Positions 7,943 through 16,156 of a DNA stretch of 55,015 bases are shown piece after piece (the stretch's first letter is position 1; each line of letters opens with the position of its first letter). Under the pieces are notes generated by a model. The model searched no databases. It was given only the letters and a program-made list of their open reading frames with translations, and was not told where the DNA came from. The stretch lies in NCBI GenBank assembly GCA_903835065.1, contig CAILLO010000015.1:1-55015 (forward strand). Reading direction: 5' to 3'. Origin of the DNA: an uncultured Eubacteriales bacterium (GTDB lineage: Bacteria > Bacillota > Clostridia > Saccharofermentanales > UBA5734). Both the position numbers and the translations under genes were made by a program.

Positions 7943-8554
7943 ATGCCGAACCTGTTCGAAGACCGCCGCTCCTCCAGCGATTTCGATCCCGCGCGCCCCC
8001 TCCCCGACGGATTGCTGCGGGAGATCGTCCGCCTCGCCGCCTTCGCGCCCTCCGCGAACAACCTCCAGCCGTGGCGGCTGATCGCCGTCCGCACCGACGA
8101 GGCGAAGCGGCGCCTCCACGCCGTCGCCAACCGCCAGCCGCGGATCCTGCTGGCCCCCGTGACGCTGATCGTCGTCGCGGACTCCGAAGGGTTCGGCGCG
8201 AAGAACCCCTCCTGGGACGAACTGGTCGAGCGGGCCGGCGGCGACCGGACGAGGATCGAGCGCCAGATCGCGGTCACCGCGTCCCGATACGGGGTTTCGC
8301 CCGAGACCCGCACGAAGTTCGCCCACAAGAACTCCTCGCTGCTCGCGATGAGCCTGATGTATGCCGCGAAGAGCCTCGGGGTGGACTCCCACCCCATGGA
8401 CGGCTTCGACGTCGACGGCGTGGTGAAGGAATTCGCGCTGGCTCCCGGCGAGCAGCCCTCGATGCTGATCGCCCTCGGGTACCACGACGATGCGAAGCCG
8501 CTGGCGCCGCGCCGTCGCCGCAGGACCTACGACGAACTCGTCGAGGATCTCTGA
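7943..8554 (+). CDS. nitroreductase family FMN oxidoreductase
   Basis: A 203-residue nitroreductase. The N-terminal RRSSSDFDPARPLP and the APSANNLQPWRLIAV block are the FMN-binding signatures, and the C-terminal GYHDDAKPLAPRRRR is typical of the small clostridial subgroup. These enzymes use NAD(P)H and FMN to reduce nitroaromatics, quinones or flavins; the physiological substrate is unknown. A GAAAGGA site precedes the ATG. It is a monocistronic unit pointing toward the sulfotransferase operon, with only 12 bases between the convergent stops and no hairpin visible. Confidence 0.88.
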   Translation: MPNLFEDRRSSSDFDPARPLPDGLLREIVRLAAFAPSANNLQPWRLIAVRTDEAKRRLHAVANRQPRILLAPVTLIVVADSEGFGAKNPSWDELVERAGGDRTRIERQIAVTASRYGVSPETRTKFAHKNSSLLAMSLMYAAKSLGVDSHPMDGFDVDGVVKEFALAPGEQPSMLIALGYHDDAKPLAPRRRRRTYDELVEDL

Positions 8555-8566
8555 CCGGTCCACCCC

Positions 8567-10666
8567 CTAGGGAACGACCAGCTTGTATTCCGTCTTCGCG
8601 AACCCCTGGTGCAGGGGCCCGTGCGCGGCGTCGTTCCCCTCGCGGACGGCGCCGATCACCGAGACCTGGTATTCGCCCGACGGCACCGCCGTCGTGTCGA
8701 TGCTGGAGAAGAACCGCCCGTTCAGCCCGCTGTTGCAGGGATAGACGAACGTGTCCTTCCCGCTCCGCAGCACCAGATAGGCCCGGCCGAGCAGGAAGGT
8801 CCGGCCCTTCCAGGTGAGGCTACCGTCCACGACCAGGCGGCCGTGCTCGAGCACGAGCGTCGAGAAGGCGGCCGCGATGCCGCCCGCGAAGATCCCCGGC
8901 GCCTTCACCGCCTGGGTCGCGGGAATCGTGGAGGCGGTCCCCAGGCGCACGCCGTGCTGCGTGCCCAGCGGCGCCTCCGACGCCAGGACCGCCGGGACGG
9001 CCACGCGCTCCGCCTGGTACGTCTCCGCCGTCGTCGAATAGGCGTTCCCCTGGACCGAGACCTCGAAGACGACCCGTCCGCTCGCGTCGACCTCGACGAT
9101 GCGGGACCGCGTCTCGACCGTGCCGAGCACGCCCTGGATGATCTCGTCGACCGGCTTCCCGTCGACGCGCAACTGTCCGCCGAAGTCGATCAGCCGGTTC
9201 CCGGTCGTGGGCAGGAAGTCCGCGTCGCCGAGGAACGTCGCGTAGCATTCGGAGCCGCGGTCGGCGCCGTATTCCCAGACCTGCTCGACCGTGTGCGTCG
9301 ACAGGCGGATCCGGTACTGCACGCCGCGGGAGTGGTTCTGCGCCGCGGGGACCGCCCCGGCTTCCGTGAAGCTGCGGGCCTGCCCGTTGTCGAGCATCAG
9401 GAGGTCCATCGTGTCGGGGTCCCCGTCCTGGTCGGGCAGCAGGTCGATCCCGTGCTGTCCCCAGCTCCACGCGAAACCGGAGCCGACGGGGTCGAGCAGG
9501 TACGGCGCGAGTCGGGCGGACGACCCCGTGTAGCCGTCGTGCGGACCGAGGATCCACTGGATCGCGCCGGTCTCGGCGTCGATGGCGACCACCTGGCTCT
9601 GGATGGGCGAGGAGACGATGAGCCAGTCGTGCTCCGCGTCGTAGAGCACCGAATTCATGTGCATCCAGTCGACGTTCGTCGCGTTCAGGATGCCCGGGTT
9701 GAAGTGGTTGTAGGGGTCCCGCGCGTCGTCGAGGATCTTCCGGAAGTCGTATTCCTTCGCGACCGCGCCGGTGGTCCGGTCGACCACCACCGCGACGTCC
9801 TCGCGCGTGCCGGACGCGAAGAGGTCCTTCGCGTTCGAGGCGGCCAGGAAGTTTCCGTCGGGCAGTTCGACGAGGCTGTGGTGGATGCCGTTCGGAATCT
9901 CGTATTCCCTGAAGACCTTGCCGAGCCAGTCGAACTCCCACAGAGACGTCATGTTGTAGGGAATCTGCCGGTACTCGTCGCCGGTCGCGAGGAGGTGCCC
10001 GTTCCGCAGCGAGATCACGGGGGTGCCGTGGGCCATCTTCGTGTGGGAGAGGTAGCCGCGGACGTTCGCATCGGCGTCGATCAGCGCGGTGTAGGAATCG
10101 TCGAAGCAGGCGGTGCACAGCGTCAGCCCGGGCTCCATCCGGTCGGGCTCCGACGCGACGAGCGCGTAGACCTGGAAGTCGACCGGCAGGGGTTCGGTCG
10201 CCACGTCGAGCCGCTTGGACGTGCCGTCTCCGAAGGCGAGCAACACGTGGTTGGTCCTTCCGGCGTAGAGATAGAGGAGCGGGACCTCCTGGCGGGCGCC
10301 CGTGGAAGGCACCTTGTAGGTGAAGGTCGTCGCGGGTCCGTCGCCTTCCACCGTCACCGCCACGTCGGTCGGCGAGCCGCCGACCTCGAAGATCGCGAGC
10401 GCCGAGCAGGGGTTCATGCCATAGGGGTCGACCACGACGTACGGGGCCTGCGGCGTTCCCGGCGCGGCTTCGTAGTCGGCGAGGATCTCCTGTTCCCGGG
10501 CGGCCTGGAAGTCCAGGACGTCGTACGAGGGGATCGCCGTGAGCGCGGCGAGCGACTCCGCCGTCGGCCGGACGAGGACGCCCGAGGCGAGCGTCGCGAA
10601 GGCCGCGAGCGCCAGGACGAGCACGGCGGCGCCCCCCGCGAGGAGGATCCGGTTGCGGCGCTTCAC
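8567..10666 (-). CDS. aryl-sulfate sulfotransferase family protein, paralogue 1 (altered motif)
   Basis: A 699-residue exported or membrane-anchored protein: charged MKRRNR then a hydrophobic stretch to about residue 28. The ASST beta-propeller is recognisable from GIHHSLVELPDGN, DWMHMNSVLYD, WSWGQHGIDLLPD and NHSRGVQYRIRL. ASST enzymes move sulfate between phenolic compounds through a sulfohistidine intermediate. Where paralogue 2 has SSRHQS, this protein has SSPIQSQ (Pro354-Ile355), so an Arg expected at this family motif is missing; activity may be altered or lost. A C-terminal extension of about 120 residues has an Ig-like beta pattern. It is the last gene of the operon, 12 bases after the lipoprotein stop. 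Confidence 0.82.
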   Translation of the reverse strand: MKRRNRILLAGGAAVLVLALAAFATLASGVLVRPTAESLAALTAIPSYDVLDFQAAREQEILADYEAAPGTPQAPYVVVDPYGMNPCSALAIFEVGGSPTDVAVTVEGDGPATTFTYKVPSTGARQEVPLLYLYAGRTNHVLLAFGDGTSKRLDVATEPLPVDFQVYALVASEPDRMEPGLTLCTACFDDSYTALIDADANVRGYLSHTKMAHGTPVISLRNGHLLATGDEYRQIPYNMTSLWEFDWLGKVFREYEIPNGIHHSLVELPDGNFLAASNAKDLFASGTREDVAVVVDRTTGAVAKEYDFRKILDDARDPYNHFNPGILNATNVDWMHMNSVLYDAEHDWLIVSSPIQSQVVAIDAETGAIQWILGPHDGYTGSSARLAPYLLDPVGSGFAWSWGQHGIDLLPDQDGDPDTMDLLMLDNGQARSFTEAGAVPAAQNHSRGVQYRIRLSTHTVEQVWEYGADRGSECYATFLGDADFLPTTGNRLIDFGGQLRVDGKPVDEIIQGVLGTVETRSRIVEVDASGRVVFEVSVQGNAYSTTAETYQAERVAVPAVLASEAPLGTQHGVRLGTASTIPATQAVKAPGIFAGGIAAAFSTLVLEHGRLVVDGSLTWKGRTFLLGRAYLVLRSGKDTFVYPCNSGLNGRFFSSIDTTAVPSGEYQVSVIGAVREGNDAAHGPLHQGFAKTEYKLVVP

Positions 10667-10678
10667 GACGACGGTCCC

Positions 10679-11224
10679 CTAGCGGAGGGCCAGGCGGGTC
10701 ATCCCCGCGGCCGTCTCGTGCACCAGATAGAGCGGTCCGGCGGCGGCCGACTTCGGAATCTCGAAGCAGATGAAGCCGTCGTTCGTGCCGAAGGTGAGGT
10801 CGGTCGACTTGACCCGCGGGAAATTGAAGTTCTCGAGGAACGTGTCGTTGGCCATCCGGCTCCAGGAGTTCCCGGCCCGGTCCTCCACGCGGACGTCCGC
10901 CCAGCGGAACGCCGCGGCGCCCGCCTTGTTCTTCACGACGCCGATCTCGACCAGAAGGAAGGTGTTTCCGGACTCGGGCTTCTGCGCGTAGGTCGTGTCG
11001 ACCTTCTGCCCGTCGTAGAGCACGGCGGCCTTCGTGCCGCTCAGGTCGTCCGCGGACTCGTGGCTCAGGAGGGTCAGCGTCCAGTCGGTCTCGGTCCGGA
11101 CATCGGGGGCGGGCGTGGGTGTCGCGGACGGCGCGGCGCAGGAGGCGAGCACGGCGCAGGAGGCGAGCGCGGCGGCCAGGACCGCGCGCAGCGGAGCGAG
11201 GCGGGACGTTCTACGATCTGCCAT
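10679..11224 (-). CDS. small lipoprotein with an Ig-like (DUF4352-type) domain
   Basis: A 181-residue protein with a lipoprotein signal peptide. Two possible lipoboxes exist (Cys23 and Cys29, both LASC-type); the second is followed by a Pro/Thr linker (SATPTPAPD), fitting the start of a mature lipoprotein. The rest is a beta-rich domain with FLLVEIGVVKNKAG and VRVEDRAGNSW, the pattern of DUF4352/telokin-like lipoproteins; no catalytic residues are evident. Its ATG overlaps the end of sulfotransferase paralogue 2 by 14 bases and it lies 12 bases before paralogue 1, so it is co-expressed with both and may be an accessory or substrate-presenting factor. That role is inference. Confidence 0.75.
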   Translation of the reverse strand: MADRRTSRLAPLRAVLAAALASCAVLASCAAPSATPTPAPDVRTETDWTLTLLSHESADDLSGTKAAVLYDGQKVDTTYAQKPESGNTFLLVEIGVVKNKAGAAAFRWADVRVEDRAGNSWSRMANDTFLENFNFPRVKSTDLTFGTNDGFICFEIPKSAAAGPLYLVHETAAGMTRLALR

Positions 11225-12944
11225 ATTTCGCCAGCACCTCTTCGGGAATCAGGTCCAGGGCCGGCGTCGAGATCCGCGTCTCGGTCGTGCCCGGTTCGTA
11301 GATGGACATGCGCAGCGTGCGGTACGTCTCCAGGGTGCCGTCCGCCGATTTCGACGTGGCGAGCGACTGCCAGACGATCTCCCCGGCCCGCGAGACCTCC
11401 AGGACGACGCCCGAAAGCACCTTATCGTGCGTGACGGCGTAGGTCCCGAGGATCGTCCCGTTGGCGAGCAGGTCCGCGTCGCCCCGCCCATCCGAGTAAA
11501 GCAGGGACCCGGTGTCCTTGCCGTATTCCCAGATCCGGGCGACCGTCCCCGCTTTCTCGTCGATGCGGTACTGCACAAGGCGGCTGTAAGGCGTGGGCGC
11601 CACGACTTCGTTGGCGAGGATCCGCCGCTGCAGGTCCTTGTCGTAGGCGAAGCGCTGGTCACCGTTGTCGAAGAGGAGGATGTCCATCGTGTCGGGGTTC
11701 CCGTCCTGGTCCGGAAGGATCTCGGGGGCATGCTGGTTGAAGGCGTAGGCGAAGTCCGAGCCGGTCGGCTTCAGAAGGAATTTCTGGAAGAGAAAGGACC
11801 AGTCGTAGGGCGGGGCCAGCATCCAGTCGATCGCACCGGAGGGCCAGGCGATCCGCGCCACGACGGACTGGTGTCGCGACGAGATCAGGATGTCGTCCGT
11901 TCCCGGGACCTCCACGATCGCGTTCAGGTGCAGCCAGTCGGGACTGTCGACGGCTGCCAGGCCGGGACGCGAACGCTGCAGGACCGTCTTGAGGTCCAGT
12001 GTCTGCAGGATCTTCCCGGTATCCGGCGAGATTTCATAGACCAGGTCCTCCACCGTCGCTCCGGAGGAGCCGGCGAGCAGCAGCCGGTCTTCCTTGTACG
12101 TGAGGATCTCGTGGTGCGCCCCGTAGGGGGTGTAGAGGACCCGGTAGATCCGGCCCAGCGGGTCGATTTCGTACAGGAGAACGGCTCCTTCGGAAACGGC
12201 TCCCTCGGAGACGATGAAATGCCCGTGGAAGGTGAAGTCCGTCGGAATGAGGTACCAGTCCTTGAGATACCAGCGGAAGGCCCCGTTTTCGTCGTATGCG
12301 GTCTTGAACATGTCCATCGCATAGGGGAAATTGAGGCCCGGCTGGTAGAGGTCCGGTCTGCGCAAGTCGGTCTGGACCGTCAGGTTCGCGAGGTCCTGGT
12401 TCTCCGGCTCCGTCGCGATCCCGAGGGTCTTCGTCGTCGTGGAGCCCTGCCCGTCGCGGGAGTCGAGCGTCACTTCGTTGGTCCGTCCCGCATAGAGGCC
12501 ATAGACGGGCACGACGTGGTCGGTCTCGCTGTCCGTCAGCGTGGCGTCCACCGAGGACAGGACGTCGTCGCCTGCCACGTGGACGGACACGACGGTCGGT
12601 GTCGCGGTCCTGAACAGGACGACGGCCGTGAGAGGCGAGACGCCGTAGGGGTCGACGACGACGAGCGGGTCGTCGAGGGTGTAGACGCCGCTGGCGAGCT
12701 CCTTGGCCAGTCCTGCGTCGACCTCCGCCTGGTGCGCCAGCCGACGGTCGGCTTCGTCGAAGAGGGCGACCGCCGGCGAGGAATCCGGCGGGAGGGTCGG
12801 GGACAGACCTCCCAGCGAGGGCTTCGCGGCATCGATCGGGACGGGCGAGGACGACGTCGCGAGACTGAAGGCGCAGACGGCCGCCAGCAGAAGCACGGCC
12901 AGAACGCCGGGGACCAGGGTCCTGACAGGAATGGCGCTAGGCAT
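11211..12944 (-). CDS. aryl-sulfate sulfotransferase, paralogue 2
   Basis: A 577-residue protein with an N-terminal membrane segment (about residues 9-29), presumably exported. Family motifs are clear: GAHHEILTYKEDRLL, DWLHLNAIVEV, ISSRHQSVVARI (Arg357, His358), FNQHAPEILPDQDGN and LLFDNGDQRF. It keeps the SSRHQS motif that paralogue 1 lacks, so it is the better candidate for an active PAPS-independent aryl sulfotransferase. N-terminal domains of the two paralogues share a VVDPYG(V/M)(S/N)P block and LYAGRTN, so they arose by duplication. The start overlaps the stop of the small membrane protein by eight bases. Confidence 0.86.
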   Translation of the reverse strand: MPSAIPVRTLVPGVLAVLLLAAVCAFSLATSSSPVPIDAAKPSLGGLSPTLPPDSSPAVALFDEADRRLAHQAEVDAGLAKELASGVYTLDDPLVVVDPYGVSPLTAVVLFRTATPTVVSVHVAGDDVLSSVDATLTDSETDHVVPVYGLYAGRTNEVTLDSRDGQGSTTTKTLGIATEPENQDLANLTVQTDLRRPDLYQPGLNFPYAMDMFKTAYDENGAFRWYLKDWYLIPTDFTFHGHFIVSEGAVSEGAVLLYEIDPLGRIYRVLYTPYGAHHEILTYKEDRLLLAGSSGATVEDLVYEISPDTGKILQTLDLKTVLQRSRPGLAAVDSPDWLHLNAIVEVPGTDDILISSRHQSVVARIAWPSGAIDWMLAPPYDWSFLFQKFLLKPTGSDFAYAFNQHAPEILPDQDGNPDTMDILLFDNGDQRFAYDKDLQRRILANEVVAPTPYSRLVQYRIDEKAGTVARIWEYGKDTGSLLYSDGRGDADLLANGTILGTYAVTHDKVLSGVVLEVSRAGEIVWQSLATSKSADGTLETYRTLRMSIYEPGTTETRISTPALDLIPEEVLAKYGRS

Positions 12945-13245
12945 GCCGGCCTGGCTTCCGGAACAGGCTCTCGACGAGGAGGACGGCGTACGGCAGGGCG
13001 ACGGCGGTCAGCAGAGCGAGGGCGCCGTACTTGGTGAGCAGCGCGACGGCGGAGAACATGGACTCCAGGGGTGCCGTCCCGTGGCTCCGCAGGACGTCGG
13101 CGCCGATGACGAATGCATTGACGAGGAACACGGAGACCAGCCAATGGAAGAGGAATCCGAGGGACGCCATGGGGATCCCCTTCGCCCGGCAGTAGATCGC
13201 GGCGGAGACGAGCCCGGGCACGAGCATCAGGACGGTGACGTACAT
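12937..13245 (-). CDS. small integral membrane protein
   Basis: A 102-residue protein with three hydrophobic segments (about 3-20, 26-47 and 66-93) and a basic C-terminus (FRKPGRHA). The ATG at 13245 is chosen over the longer open frame because it follows an AAGGGGGG site and begins the hydrophobic region. It is the first gene of the sulfotransferase operon and overlaps paralogue 2 by eight bases. No family is recognised; conceivably a membrane anchor or partner for the exported sulfotransferases. Confidence 0.65.
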   Translation of the reverse strand: MYVTVLMLVPGLVSAAIYCRAKGIPMASLGFLFHWLVSVFLVNAFVIGADVLRSHGTAPLESMFSAVALLTKYGALALLTAVALPYAVLLVESLFRKPGRHA

Positions 13246-13285
13246 CTCGGTCCCCCCTTGCGGAACTGCGGAGCAAAGCGGAAAC

Positions 13286-13294
13286 AGTATACCA
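13286..13294 (-). promoter_or_regulatory. promoter of the sulfotransferase operon
   Basis: On the minus strand the sequence reads TGG followed by TATACT, an extended -10 element, about 40 bases upstream of the ATG of the small membrane protein. The -35 is not recognisable. Confidence 0.55.
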
Positions 13295-13346
13295 TCGGCA
13301 TTCGTCGCCCGGAAGGAGATGGGGTCCTGCGGAACGAGCGGAATGG

Positions 13347-13382
13347 ACGGGGCCGGCGGAACCTTCGTTCCACCGGCCCCGT
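13347..13382. repeat. 16-bp-stem hairpin between gnd and the sulfotransferase operon
   Basis: The arms 13347-13362 and 13367-13382 are 16 bases each and pair with a single mismatch around a four-base loop (CTTC). The stem is almost all G-C in its lower part. No T-run follows on either strand. It may be a U-less terminator for gnd readthrough or a structured 5' element. Confidence 0.55.
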
Positions 13383-13445
13383 TCCGAAGACTCGCCGTAG
13401 GCTGGAATCCGTGACCGTGCAACGGATTCCGCGACGGAGCGTCGT

Positions 13446-13530
13446 CAGCTTCAACGGAGAGTAGTTGCGAGTGGCCGTCACTCCGACCCTCGCGGGTCGT
13501 CGTACGCCACTCGACTCTCCGTAGAAGCTG
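13446..13530. repeat. 85-bp imperfect palindrome downstream of gnd
   Basis: Arms CAGCTTC-A-ACGGAGAGT (13446 onward) and its complement ending at 13530 (GTAGAAGCTG) pair with one mismatch. Inside are two small hairpins, GAGTG/CACTC and GACCC/GGGTC, so RNA could form a three-way junction. It begins 12 bases beyond the gnd stop on the minus strand. It may terminate or protect the gnd mRNA; no T-run is present. Confidence 0.6.
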
Positions 13531-13541
13531 TGCGCCGCTGG

Positions 13542-14996
13542 CTATACCGTGTACGTCGAGGCGGCGGTGTTGCCGCCGTGACCGGTCCAGTCGGTGTGGT
13601 GGAACTCGCCGCGGGCGCCGTCGGTGCGCTCGTAGGTGTGCGCGCCGAAATAGTCGCGCTGGCCCTGCAGCAGGTTGGCGGGCAACGACGCCGTGCGGTA
13701 GCCGTCGTAGTAGGCGAGCGCCGAGGAGAACGCGGGCACGGGCACGCCGGCTTCGACGGCCGCGGCCACGACCCGGCGCCAGCCGGCCTGGGCGGCGGCG
13801 AGGCGGTCGCGGAAGAACGGGTCGAGCATGAGGTTGGCGAGCTCGGGGTTCGTGCGGTAGGCGTCCGTGATCTTGTTCAGGAAGACGGAGCGGATGATGC
13901 AGCCGCCGCGCCACAGCGCCGCGATCGCCCCGAAGTCGAGGCCCCAGCCGTAGGTCGCGGAGGCGGAGCGCAGGAGCTGGAAGCCCTGGGCGTAGGAGAC
14001 GATCTTGGAGGCGTAGAGGGCGTCCTTCAGGTCGGCGATCAGGCTCGCGGCCTGGGCCTTCTTCGCGGTTTCGGGGGGACCGGCGAGGACCTTCGACGCG
14101 GCGACGCGCTCCTCCTTGAGGGCGGAGAGGCTGCGGGCGTAGACGGCCTCGGTGATCAGGGTCAGCGGGATGCCTTCGTCCATGGCGGCGAAGGACGTCC
14201 ACTTGCCGGTGCCCTTCTGGCCGGCGGCGTCGAGGATGCGGTCCACGAGCGGCGTGCCGTCGGTGTCCTTGAAGCGGAGGATGTCGGCCGAGATCTCGAC
14301 GAGGTAGCTCTCGAGCTCGCCCTTGTTCCATCCGGCGAAGATCTCGCCGATGCTCGGGGCGTCCATGCCGAGGAGTTCGCGGAACAGGTGGTAGGACTCG
14401 CAGATGACCTGCATGTCGCCGTATTCGATGCCGTTGTGGACCATCTTGACGAAGTGGCCGGCGCCGTCGGAGCCGATCCAGCTGCAGCAGGGCGTCCCGT
14501 CCGGAGCCTTCGCGGCGATCGCGGTGAGCAGCGGGCCGACGACCGGCCAGGCCGCCGCGGAGCCGCCGGGCATGATGCTCGGGCCCTTGAGCGCGCCTTC
14601 CTCTCCGCCGGACACGCCGGTACCGATATAGAGGAGGCCGGCCGACTCGACGCGCTTCATGCGGCGGATCGTGTCGGGGAAGTGGCTGTTGCCGCCGTCG
14701 ATGAGGATATCGCCGGGAGAGAGAAGCGGAATCAGGCTTTCGATCGTGTCGTCGACGGGCTTGCCGGCCTTGACCATCATCAGGATCTTGCGCGGGGATG
14801 CGAGCGACGCCACGAGCTCCTGCTGCGAGAAGGTGCCCTGGATCCTCAGGCCCTTGGCGCGGCCCGCGATGAAGTTCGTCACGCGCTCGGGACTGCGGTT
14901 GAACACGCTGACCGAGAATCCCTTGCTTTCGAGATTGAGGACGAGGTTCTCGCCCATCACGGCCAGACCGACCACACCGATATCCGACAGACTCAT
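13542..14996 (-). CDS. gnd: 6-phosphogluconate dehydrogenase, decarboxylating
   Basis: A 484-residue enzyme of the full-length (short-chain dimeric) Gnd family. The N-terminal Rossmann motif is VGLAVMGENLVLNLESKGF, with the NADP-discriminating NRSPERV after strand 2. Substrate motifs include IDGGNSHFPDTIRR, GTGVSGGEEGAL and KMVHNGIEYGDMQ with the catalytic Lys and Asn; the C-terminal tail contains HTDWTGHGG. It converts 6-phosphogluconate and NADP to ribulose 5-phosphate, CO2 and NADPH in the oxidative pentose phosphate route. GAAGGAGGAAT precedes the ATG. It stands alone between two structured regions and may be regulated by the inverted repeat in its leader. No zwf is seen in the window. 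Confidence 0.96.
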   Translation of the reverse strand: MSLSDIGVVGLAVMGENLVLNLESKGFSVSVFNRSPERVTNFIAGRAKGLRIQGTFSQQELVASLASPRKILMMVKAGKPVDDTIESLIPLLSPGDILIDGGNSHFPDTIRRMKRVESAGLLYIGTGVSGGEEGALKGPSIMPGGSAAAWPVVGPLLTAIAAKAPDGTPCCSWIGSDGAGHFVKMVHNGIEYGDMQVICESYHLFRELLGMDAPSIGEIFAGWNKGELESYLVEISADILRFKDTDGTPLVDRILDAAGQKGTGKWTSFAAMDEGIPLTLITEAVYARSLSALKEERVAASKVLAGPPETAKKAQAASLIADLKDALYASKIVSYAQGFQLLRSASATYGWGLDFGAIAALWRGGCIIRSVFLNKITDAYRTNPELANLMLDPFFRDRLAAAQAGWRRVVAAAVEAGVPVPAFSSALAYYDGYRTASLPANLLQGQRDYFGAHTYERTDGARGEFHHTDWTGHGGNTAASTYTV

Positions 14997-15011
14997 TTCG
15001 ATTCCTCCTTC

Positions 15012-15109
15012 GTGCGGCAGCCACAGGCTCCGCGTAGGTACTGGTTGCTACGGGTCCAGTATCCTACGCGCCGCACGGCGGTACAAGGCGCGGTCGGGGG
15101 CTGTGTCAA
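15012..15109 (-). promoter_or_regulatory. gnd promoter and long leader inverted repeat
   Basis: CGCGTAGG-TACTGG (15031-15044) pairs with CCAGTATCCTACGCG (15056-15070) with one bulged base, and outer arms GTGCGGC (15012-15018) and GCCGCAC (15070-15076) extend the stem across a one-sided loop. A perfect -35 TTGACA lies at 15104-15109 on the minus strand, with a poor -10 (TTGTAC) 17 bases on. A start near 15075 would place the whole hairpin at the 5' end of the gnd mRNA, ending 12 bases before the ribosome binding site. A second -10-like GATACT lies inside the repeat. Confidence 0.5.
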
Positions 15110-15151
15110 CTTCTGCATAGAACAAGGCAATTTCGACGCGTTTTCCTGCGG

Positions 15152-15835
15152 CTATGGCGCAATTTCGGCGCGGCCCTTGTCCGTGAGGGCGTAGAGATCC
15201 CGGCCGACGTGCTCGAACCAGCCGTAGTGGTTGTTCTCCAGGATGCCCAGCACCTTGTCCGGGTCGGCGCCGAGTTCCCGCAGGCGTCGGACCTTGCACG
15301 GCCCCTCGGCGGCGAGCAGGCGGGCGACCTCGAGGGCCATCTCCCGGTACACCGTGTACAGCTTGCGCCGGTTGACGCCGCCCGTGTTCCGGTCTCCCGT
15401 CCGGCCGGCGAACTCCTTGAGCAGCTCTGCGCGCCGGCGCTTTCCCGCGTCGTGGCTGCGCGTCCGGTCGAAGGGGACGGCCTCGACGGCGACCGTCGCC
15501 GCGAGGGTGGTCGGCGAGACCAGGATCAGCCCGATCTCGAGCCGCGCCAGCAGGTGCAGCAGCTTCGCCCAGCGCCGCGTCACGACCGTGCGGCCCTTGC
15601 GGGGCACGGCGACGTAGACCGCGTCGACGAGACGCTGCCGGTCGGCGGCCTGGAGCAGGAGGTCGAGGTTGAGGGAGGTCTTGAGTTCGACGGCCAGCGT
15701 CTCGTCGCCGCGCACGGCGAGGACGTCCACGCCGCGGACCTCGCCGCGGACCGTGTAGCCCTGCGCGGCCAGCAGGTCGCGGACGGGCCCGTACAGGTCC
15801 TCCTCGCGGAGCGGTGCCCGGGATGCGGCGGCCAT
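15152..15835 (-). CDS. DUF2161 family protein, predicted PD-(D/E)XK nuclease-like fold
   Basis: A 227-residue protein matching the DUF2161 pattern. Near the N-terminus GVDVLAVRGDETLAVELKTS gives the D-x(n)-E-x-K arrangement of the restriction-endonuclease-like fold, then LLLQAADRQRLVDAVYVAVP. The C-terminal half (LLAAEGPCKVRRLRELG, then GILENNHYGWFEHVGR) looks like a winged helix. Database names call such proteins phosphodiesterases, but no activity is established to my knowledge. It follows the thioredoxin gene by 22 bases and probably ends the glnN-amt-trx transcript; the link to nitrogen metabolism is not obvious. Confidence 0.75.
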   Translation of the reverse strand: MAAASRAPLREEDLYGPVRDLLAAQGYTVRGEVRGVDVLAVRGDETLAVELKTSLNLDLLLQAADRQRLVDAVYVAVPRKGRTVVTRRWAKLLHLLARLEIGLILVSPTTLAATVAVEAVPFDRTRSHDAGKRRRAELLKEFAGRTGDRNTGGVNRRKLYTVYREMALEVARLLAAEGPCKVRRLRELGADPDKVLGILENNHYGWFEHVGRDLYALTDKGRAEIAP

Positions 15836-15857
15836 GCGGCCCGGCCCGGCGGCCGGC

Positions 15858-16109
15858 CTATTCCGCGGCGCCGGAGCGGGTCCGGATCATCCGGACGATG
15901 TCGTCCTTCGAAGGAATACGGCCGGTGGAGACGACCTGCCCGTCGATCACGAGCGCGGGGGTGCTCATCACGCCGTAGGCGACGATGCGCATCATGTCGG
16001 TCGTCTTCTCGACCTTTGCGGAGACGCCCGTCTCGTCGACGGCGGCCTTCGCGGATTCATAGAGGTTCTCGCACTTGCGGCAGCCGGAACCCAGCACTTC
16101 GATGGTCAT
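15858..16109 (-). CDS. small thioredoxin-fold protein (redox-active disulfide family)
   Basis: An 83-residue protein with a Cys-x-x-Cys motif at the first helix (GSGCRKCENL, Cys10/Cys13) and the cis-proline loop STPALVIDG. It matches the MTH895-like/TIGR00412 group of minimal thioredoxins found in methanogens and anaerobes. The ATG at 16109 follows an AAGGGGGG site. It sits 47 bases after the ammonium transporter on the same strand. Its redox partner is not evident; no thioredoxin reductase is nearby. Confidence 0.85.
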   Translation of the reverse strand: MTIEVLGSGCRKCENLYESAKAAVDETGVSAKVEKTTDMMRIVAYGVMSTPALVIDGQVVSTGRIPSKDDIVRMIRTRSGAAE

Positions 16110-16156
16110 GTTCCGCCCCCCTTTTCCGTTCATCGTATCGAGAGGCCCGGGGGATG

